64,000 nucleotides of DNA, from positions 1 through 64,000 of the forward strand of contig NZ_JABBFY010000003.1 of the NCBI RefSeq assembly GCF_012927115.1. Reading direction: 5' to 3'. Positions 58,909 through 64,000 of this stretch are shown piece after piece. Each line of letters opens with the position of its first letter. The first letter of the stretch is position 1. Both the position numbers and the translations under genes were made by a program. The notes below the pieces were generated by a model. The model worked only from the letters and a program-made list of their open reading frames with translations, was not told where the DNA came from and did not search any database. This DNA comes from Sphingomonas sp. G-3-2-10. GTDB taxonomy: Bacteria; Pseudomonadota; Alphaproteobacteria; Sphingomonadales; Sphingomonadaceae.

Positions 58909-59395
58909 TTTTATTCCTCTCCGTTGGCTCCGGATAACAGGAATTTATACCGCCGAAAATGGGCCGGGCTGCGGGGTATTTATCGCCGATCGTGATCGGG
59001 CTTGCAGCGCGATGGATGTCGATGGAGCCGCAGAATGAGGCGATTCTTGCTGGAGGGTGTTCGATCAAGATACTGATAATATGAAATTTAATGACATAAG
59101 ACTGTTGGGTCGAAAACGGCGTGAAGCGAACCGGTTCGACGCCCGGTTTCACAAAATTTATGTGCGATGCAGCACAGAATTGATCGCCCATTTTTGCGCA
59201 AAACTTATCACCACGGGCCGCAATCCGATCACCCGCTCCGGCATTCGCGGCGATTGATAATGCGGCGGGGACCCCAAGATTTGAGACCGCCCGATTGACG
59301 GTGAGGGGGTGCGGGGCGCTTCTGGGATCAAGCGGGGCCGAGGCGCCGGCACGGGTTGCCGCGCCTTCCCACAATCATGCATTCAGGAGAGCAGC
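58909..59395. promoter_or_regulatory. 487-bp divergent regulatory region of the aromatic cluster
   Basis: No gene. It holds the 12-bp palindrome CGAACCGGTTCG (59127-59138) bracketed by GTGAA/TTCAC, and AAACTTAT (59201-59208, ATAAGTTT on the other strand). Related ATAAATTT-like words lie near 58940, 58978 and 59155. It is much AT-richer around 59070-59110 than the rest of the window, as expected for divergent promoters of LysR and its target operon. Confidence 0.5.
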
Positions 59396-60388
59396 ATGGC
59401 CGGCAAAGTTCATCTCAAAATCGCGGTGGCCGAGCACCCGCATACTTCGGCGATCCGCAGCGGCGAGATCGAGATCGAAGGCGTCGATGCTGAGTTCATC
59501 ACGGTGAAGCCGCAGATCGGCGCGTTCCGACGGATGGTGCGCGATGTCGAGTTCGACGTGTGCGAACTGGCCCCGACGACCTACATCATCGCCCGTGCCT
59601 ATGGCGCGCCGTTCGTGGCGCTGCCGATCTTCGTGGTGCGCCGGTTCCACCATGCGGGCATGCTGGTGCGGCCCGATGCGGGGATCAGGGTGCCGAAGGA
59701 TCTGGAAGGCAAACGCGTCGGCGTGCGCGCCTATTCGGTGACCACCGGCGTGTGGATCCGTCAGGTGTTCATCGACGAATATGGCCTCGACAACAGCAAG
59801 GTCACCTGGGTGGTCGATGACGAGGAGCATGTGACCCAGCTCAAGCTGCCGGCGAACGTGATCCATGCGCCCGAAGGCACGTCGCTGGCCGAGATGATCG
59901 CGAAGGGTGATCTGCAGGCGGGCGTCGAGGCGGCGGCAGGCATCGGGCGCACCGGCGCGCCGACCGGGGGCTGGCAGGAAGTCGAGGCCAATTATCCGGA
60001 CCTCATTCCGAACGCCGCAGAAGTCGAAGCCGAATATTATGCGCGCACCGGCGTCTATCCGATGCACGGCACGATCGTGGTCAAGGATGCGGTGCTGGCC
60101 GAGCATCCGTGGATCGCGCGGTCGCTCAACGACGCCTTCACCCGCGCCAAGGACGAGTGGCTGGCGAAGCTCAATTCGGGCGAAGCGACCGGGGCGGGCG
60201 CGGACAAGTATCGCAAGCTGCAGAAGATCGTCGGCGCCGATCCGCTGCCCTATGGCATCGAAGCCAACCGGCCGACGATCGAGGCGCTGGAAAAGACCGC
60301 GTTCGAGCAGGGGCTGACCCCCCGCCGCATGTCGATGAGCGAGCTGTTCGTCGATCCCGAAACCGCGCCGGTGCGCGAGGAAGCATGA
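59396..60388 (+). CDS. 4,5-dihydroxyphthalate decarboxylase-like protein
   Basis: Protein of 330 residues of the family that includes 4,5-dihydroxyphthalate decarboxylase (Pht5/PhtD-like), which has a periplasmic-binding-protein (NMT1/THI5) fold without a signal peptide. Signatures are LKIAVAEHPHTSAIRSGEIEIEGVDAEFI, FDVCELAPTTYIIARAYGAPFVALPIFVVRRFHH, GKRVGVRAYSVTTGVWIRQVF and the C-terminal DPLPYGIEANRPTIEALEKTAFEQGL. In this cluster it probably removes a carboxylate from a hydroxylated aromatic acid, or acts on a ring-cleavage product. ATG 59396 has CAGGAGAG upstream; the stop overlaps the next gene (ATGA). Confidence 0.85.
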   Translation: MAGKVHLKIAVAEHPHTSAIRSGEIEIEGVDAEFITVKPQIGAFRRMVRDVEFDVCELAPTTYIIARAYGAPFVALPIFVVRRFHHAGMLVRPDAGIRVPKDLEGKRVGVRAYSVTTGVWIRQVFIDEYGLDNSKVTWVVDDEEHVTQLKLPANVIHAPEGTSLAEMIAKGDLQAGVEAAAGIGRTGAPTGGWQEVEANYPDLIPNAAEVEAEYYARTGVYPMHGTIVVKDAVLAEHPWIARSLNDAFTRAKDEWLAKLNSGEATGAGADKYRKLQKIVGADPLPYGIEANRPTIEALEKTAFEQGLTPRRMSMSELFVDPETAPVREEA

Positions 60389-61416
60389 CCATGATCATCG
60401 ATTGCCACGGGCATTTCACCACCGTTCCGAAGAGCTTCCGCGACTGGCGGACGAAGCAGGTCGAGTTCGCCGACGATCCGGTCAACGCGCCGAAGGTGAG
60501 CGAAGGTGCGATCCTGACCGACGACCAGATCCGCGAGGGGATCGAGGGCGGCCAGTTGAAGCTCCAGCAGGAGCGCGGCAGCGACCTGACCCTGTTCTCG
60601 CCGATCGCGGGGCTGATGAGCCATCACCTCGGCAACGAGCGGACCAGCCTGGAATGGGCGCGGGTGTCGAACGACAACGTCAAGCGCGTGACCGAGCTGT
60701 ATCCGGACAATTTCGTGCCGGTTTGCCAGTTGCCGCAATCGCCCGGCGCGCCGCCCGCGAACTCGGTGCCGGAACTGCGCCGTTGCGTCGAGGAACTGGG
60801 GTTCGTCGGGGTCAATGTGAACCCCGATCCGACCGGCGGCTATTGGACCGGCAAGCCGTTCACCGACCGCGAATGGTATCCGCTGTTCGAAGCGATGTGC
60901 GATCTCGACGTGCCCGGCATGGTTCACGTCGCGGCCTCGTGCAATCCGAACTTCCACGGAACCGGCGCGCATTATCTGAACGCCGACACCAGCGTATTCA
61001 TGCAGATCCTCCAGTCGGACCTGTTCAAGGACTTCCCGACGCTGCGGCTGGTGATCCCGCATGGCGGCGGCGCGGTGCCCTATCATTGGGGACGCTATCG
61101 CGGGATGAGCCTGGAGATGATGGACCGACCGCTCGAAGGGCTGCTCGACAACATCTTCTTCGATACCTGCGTCTATCACCTGCCCGGCATCGAGCTGTTG
61201 ACCAAGGTGATCCCGACCGGGAACGTGTTGTTCGGGTCCGAGATGATCGGCGCGGTGCGCGGGCGCGATCCGGACACCGGCGAATATTTCGACGACACCA
61301 AGAAATATGTCGACCAGCTGCCGCTCTCGCCCGAGGACAAGGCGAAGATATTCGAAGGCAATGCCCGGCGAGTCTATCCGCGCCTCGATGCGCTGCTGAA
61401 AGCGCGGGGACTCTGA
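60385..61416 (+). CDS. ligJ: 4-oxalomesaconate hydratase (LigJ-like amidohydrolase)
   Basis: Protein of 343 residues very similar in layout to LigJ of Sphingobium SYK-6, which hydrates 4-oxalomesaconate in the protocatechuate/gallate 4,5-cleavage pathway. MIIDCHGHFTT gives metal ligands His8 and His10. Also present are VNVNPDPTGGYWTGKP, GTGAHYLNADTSVFMQ, VIPHGGGAVPYHWGRYRG, NIFFDTCVYHLPGIELL, SEMIGAVRG and EGNARRVYPRLDALLKARG. The start overlaps the decarboxylase-like stop. A 14-bp hairpin follows its stop. Confidence 0.93.
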   Translation: MTMIIDCHGHFTTVPKSFRDWRTKQVEFADDPVNAPKVSEGAILTDDQIREGIEGGQLKLQQERGSDLTLFSPIAGLMSHHLGNERTSLEWARVSNDNVKRVTELYPDNFVPVCQLPQSPGAPPANSVPELRRCVEELGFVGVNVNPDPTGGYWTGKPFTDREWYPLFEAMCDLDVPGMVHVAASCNPNFHGTGAHYLNADTSVFMQILQSDLFKDFPTLRLVIPHGGGAVPYHWGRYRGMSLEMMDRPLEGLLDNIFFDTCVYHLPGIELLTKVIPTGNVLFGSEMIGAVRGRDPDTGEYFDDTKKYVDQLPLSPEDKAKIFEGNARRVYPRLDALLKARGL

Positions 61417-61422
61417 TCCGGA

Positions 61423-61467
61423 TTCTGCGGCGGGCCGCTGCCCCTAAACTTATGGCCCGCCGCAGAA
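61423..61467. repeat. perfect 14-bp inverted repeat with motif in the loop
   Basis: TTCTGCGGCGGGCC (61423-61436) and GGCCCGCCGCAGAA (61454-61467) are exact complements around a 17-base loop containing AAACTTAT. No T-run follows on either strand. It starts 7 bases past the ligJ-like stop and may stabilise the upstream mRNA or act as an operator. Confidence 0.65.
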
Positions 61468-61480
61468 GTTCAACTATTCG

Positions 61481-61497
61481 CACCCTTTGAAAGGGTG
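61481..61497. promoter_or_regulatory. perfect 17-bp palindrome
   Basis: CACCCTTTGAAAGGGTG is symmetrical about the central G. It lies 72 bases before the next gene, a likely binding site for a dimeric regulator controlling the amidohydrolase-MFS-dioxygenase part of the cluster. Confidence 0.5.
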
Positions 61498-61568
61498 AAA
61501 GCTCCTCCTCGAAATAGCCGGGCGACCGCGATGCGGCAGCGCCCGTGAGGCAAGATCAGGAGCAGGAA

Positions 61569-62444
61569 TTGTCATCGTTCATCGACATCCATCCCCACGT
61601 CATTTCCGACGATGAGGGCCGCTATCCGCCCGCGCCGCTGTTCGGGAAACGCTCCGACTGGTCGCAGGAGCGGCCGAGCACGGTCGAGACGCTGATCGCG
61701 CAGATGGACGCGGCGGGCGTGGCGAAGGCGGCGGTGGTGCACAGCTCGACCACCTATGGCTTCGACAATTCCTATGTCGTCGACAGCTGCAACCGTTATC
61801 CGGACCGCCTGCTGGCGGTGGGGTCGGTCGATGTGCTGGCGCCGGATGCTCCCGCGACGATCCGGCAATGGGCCGGCCGGGGGCTGGGCGGGCTGCGCGT
61901 GTTCACCGGGGGCAGCACCAAGGAATTCGACCCGAGCGAACTCGACGATCCGCGCGCCTATCCGGCGTGGGAGTTGCTGGGCGAGCTGGGGCTGACCATG
62001 TGCATCCAGACCGGGCCGGTGGGCCTGCCGGCCGTTACCGCGCTGGCGAGGCGCTTTCCGGGTGTGCCGATCATCCTCGACCATCTCGGCCGACCCGATG
62101 TGACCGATGGGCCGCCCTATGAGCAGGCGAAGAGTCTGTTCGAACTGGCGGACATTGAATCCATCTATCTCAAGCTGACCCCGCGGATCATGGGCGATTC
62201 GAAGAAGGGCGCAGCAACGCCGGAGACGTTGTTCCCGGCTTTGGTCGAGACGTTCGGCGCGCGGCGGCTGGCATGGGGGTCGAACTATCCGACCTCGGAA
62301 GGCACGCTGGCGGAGATCCTCGCCACCGCGCAGGACCGGCTGGCGACGCTTTCGGACGCCGATCGCGAATGGATTTTCGGCGGGACCGCACTGTCCCTAT
62401 ACCCGCAACTGGCGGACGAGACGCGGGTAGCGCGCGCCGTCTGA
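61569..62444 (+). CDS. amidohydrolase of the LigI-like (COG3618) family
   Basis: Protein of 291 residues, a TIM-barrel metal-dependent hydrolase related to 2-pyrone-4,6-dicarboxylate lactonase (LigI). IDIHPHV gives the His-x-His pair; VPIILDHLGRPDVTDG and LAWGSNYPTSEG mark later active-site loops. A lactone or ring-cleavage product is the likely substrate. I start at TTG 61569 because AGGAG lies 7 bases upstream; GTG 61545 in frame would add eight non-conserved residues. It is 12 bases before the MFS gene. Confidence 0.82.
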   Translation: MSSFIDIHPHVISDDEGRYPPAPLFGKRSDWSQERPSTVETLIAQMDAAGVAKAAVVHSSTTYGFDNSYVVDSCNRYPDRLLAVGSVDVLAPDAPATIRQWAGRGLGGLRVFTGGSTKEFDPSELDDPRAYPAWELLGELGLTMCIQTGPVGLPAVTALARRFPGVPIILDHLGRPDVTDGPPYEQAKSLFELADIESIYLKLTPRIMGDSKKGAATPETLFPALVETFGARRLAWGSNYPTSEGTLAEILATAQDRLATLSDADREWIFGGTALSLYPQLADETRVARAV

Positions 62445-62456
62445 GGAGAGGTCGCA

Positions 62457-63749
62457 ATGAGTGAAGCAGTTGCAGGAGCCCCGCCCGCGGCGGCGGCGGA
62501 GTCCGCGAAAGCCGGTGCGGCGCCCTGGGGCATCCTCGCGCTCCTGACGGTGGGCGTGCTGATCGCCTATTTCGACCGGACGAGCATCTCGTCGGCGCTG
62601 GCGGACAAGCCGTTCGTCGAGCATTTCGGGATGACCAACGCCGATCGCGGCTTCGTCGCCGGCGCGTTCTTCTGGTCGTACATGGCGATGCAGATGCCGA
62701 TGGGCTGGCTCGTCGATCGCTATGGCGTGAAATACACCTACGCCGTGTGCTTCGCGCTGTGGTGCCTCGCGACCGCCGCGACCGGTCTGATGACCGCGGT
62801 GATGGGCCTGTTCATCATGCGCCTGATCGTGGGGCTGACCGAAGCGATCGTGACGCCGGCCAGCTATCGCTGGATCCGCCTCAACATGCCGGAGACCCAT
62901 GCGGGCACGGCGGTGGGCATCTTCGCGATGGGCAACAAGATCGGCATCGCCATCGGCGCGCCGATCGCCGCATGGCTGATCGTGACGTTCGACTGGCGGT
63001 TGATGTTCATCCTCTCCGGCCTTGCCGGGCTGATCTGGCTGGTGCCGTGGATGCTGCTGGTCAAATCGGACTATCTGAAGAAGGGCGAGATTGCCGCGCA
63101 GCGGCGCAAGACGGGCGCGGTGACCTTTGGCAGCATCATCTCTTCGCCCGTCATCTGGGGCGCGATGATCGTCAACTTCTGCTACGGCTATTTCTCGTTC
63201 TACTGCATGACCTGGATGCCGGCCTATCTGGTCGATGCGCAGGGCCTCTCGCTCCAGCAATCGGGCCTCTACACCTTCTTCAGCTTTGCCGGGATCGCGA
63301 TCGTGGCGATCGTCGCGGGCTGGGCGGCGGACCGGATCATCGCGCGCGGATACGATCCGATCGTCACGCGCAAGGTGTTCATCGTCGCGGGCTTTTTCGG
63401 GGCGAGCACGGTGTTGCTCGGGGCCTATGCGCACAGCCTGGAATGGGCGCTGTTCTGGAACGTATTCTCGCTCTCGTGCCTCGGCCTTGCGACCGCGAAC
63501 AACCTGGCCCTGTGCAAGATCACGCTGATCCCGCCGCCCGCGATCGGGCTGTCGGTCGGCGTGCAGCAGGTGGCGGGCACCGCGTCGGGCGGCGTCGCGG
63601 CGACCCTGTCCGGCTGGCTGCTCCACACCACCGGCAGCTACGACGCCCCGATGATGGTGATCGTGGTGTTCCTGATGATCGGAGCGGCCGCCTGCGTCGT
63701 CCTGCTCCGCCCGAAATGGTCGCCCAAGGTGACCCAGATTGCCGATTGA
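62457..63749 (+). CDS. MFS transporter of the ACS (aromatic acid/anion) type
   Basis: Protein of 430 residues with 12 helices. VLIAYFDRTSISSALADKPF, FFWSYMAMQMPMGWLVDRYGVKYTYAVCFALWCLATAATGLM, and ETHAGTAVGIFAMGNKIGIAIGAPIAAWLI are typical of the anion:cation symporter group that imports aromatic or sugar acids. Ribosome site GAGAGG precedes the ATG. Its place between the amidohydrolase and the dioxygenase suggests uptake of the aromatic acid degraded by this cluster. Confidence 0.9.
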   Translation: MSEAVAGAPPAAAAESAKAGAAPWGILALLTVGVLIAYFDRTSISSALADKPFVEHFGMTNADRGFVAGAFFWSYMAMQMPMGWLVDRYGVKYTYAVCFALWCLATAATGLMTAVMGLFIMRLIVGLTEAIVTPASYRWIRLNMPETHAGTAVGIFAMGNKIGIAIGAPIAAWLIVTFDWRLMFILSGLAGLIWLVPWMLLVKSDYLKKGEIAAQRRKTGAVTFGSIISSPVIWGAMIVNFCYGYFSFYCMTWMPAYLVDAQGLSLQQSGLYTFFSFAGIAIVAIVAGWAADRIIARGYDPIVTRKVFIVAGFFGASTVLLGAYAHSLEWALFWNVFSLSCLGLATANNLALCKITLIPPPAIGLSVGVQQVAGTASGGVAATLSGWLLHTTGSYDAPMMVIVVFLMIGAAACVVLLRPKWSPKVTQIAD

Positions 63750-63760
63750 GGACTGAACAA

Positions 63761-64000
63761 TGGCGAAGATCGTATTCGGCATGGCCGTGCCGCACAGCGG
63801 GATGCTGGGGCAGAAGCCCGAGGACTGGCTGACCAACGGGGAACGCGACCGCAAGAACCCCGAGCTGTGGTACCGCAACCGGACCTGGACCTATGCCGAG
63901 CTGGAAGCCGAGCGCGGCGCGGCGTTCGAGCCGTTCCTGACGCTGGAGGAGCGGACCACGCGCGCGACCAAGTGCCGCGCGGCGCTGGACGAGATGGCGG
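63761..64000 (+). CDS. class III extradiol dioxygenase, truncated by window end
   Basis: The first 80 residues are visible: MAKIVFGMAVPHSGMLGQKP, then WLTNGERDRKNPELWYRNRT and EERTTRATKCRAALDEM. This matches the N-terminus of LigB-superfamily ring-cleavage dioxygenases (protocatechuate/gallate/3-O-methylgallate type), in which the His of the VPHSGML segment is an iron ligand. The gene runs off the window. It starts 11 bases after the MFS stop, so it belongs to the same operon. The exact substrate cannot be told from this part. Confidence 0.75.

Overview
The window looks like chromosome of a sphingomonad (Alphaproteobacteria, Sphingomonadales; genus not resolved). The evidence is high GC, many ATGA/GTGA stop-start overlaps, several TonB-dependent receptors, a SUF-only Fe-S operon, a class III extradiol/LigJ-type aromatic cluster and a characteristic inverted intergenic repeat at 3912-4006. 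I saw no insertion sequence, phage gene, integrase or CRISPR array.

Layout. 1-5200: initiator tRNA, a bidirectional terminator, long-chain acyl-CoA synthetase (-), gamma-glutamyltransferase (+), pyrD (-) and a short terminated stretch with two tiny coupled reading frames. 5298-12838: an AraC-type regulator, then an Rrf2 regulator with a perfect inverted repeat upstream and the suf operon sufB-(secreted protein)-sufC-sufD-(57-residue small ORF)-sufS-sufT-sufA. 12828-15502: CAP-domain protein, SRPBCC protein, aldo/keto reductase and a GreA/GreB-like factor. 15565-26700: nitrate assimilation, with the regulators NasT (ANTAR) and NasS, the transporter NarK, a porin, NirB, NirD, the nitrate reductase NasA and the siroheme enzyme CobA. 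The mRNA leaders of narK and nirB hold hairpins followed by an intrinsic terminator, as expected for NasT antitermination.

26858-35475: a TonB receptor, MFS carrier, secreted type-B carboxylesterase, acyl-CoA ligase, TetR regulator and SDR dehydrogenase. Together they read as an uptake and catabolic unit for an ester. 35675-39186: a double-domain KaiC-like ATPase coupled to a hybrid histidine kinase. 39234-43894: SGNH-like protein, HAD phosphatase, a small conserved-looking protein, DUF808 membrane protein and a ThDP enzyme. 43997-55832: two more TonB receptors with a Tat-exported beta-propeller protein, an MFS exporter, a lactonase-like propeller and a second secreted carboxylesterase. 55949-57562: a small lipoprotein and a cytochrome b561/cytochrome c' pair. 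57664-64000: a LysR regulator with two HTH domains beside a catabolic cluster (4,5-dihydroxyphthalate-decarboxylase-like protein, LigJ-like hydratase, LigI-like amidohydrolase, MFS carrier, class III extradiol dioxygenase cut by the window end).

The octamer ATAAGTTT recurs in four intergenic regions of the last 12 kb and may mark one regulon. All assignments are from reading the sequence by eye; no database search was run.
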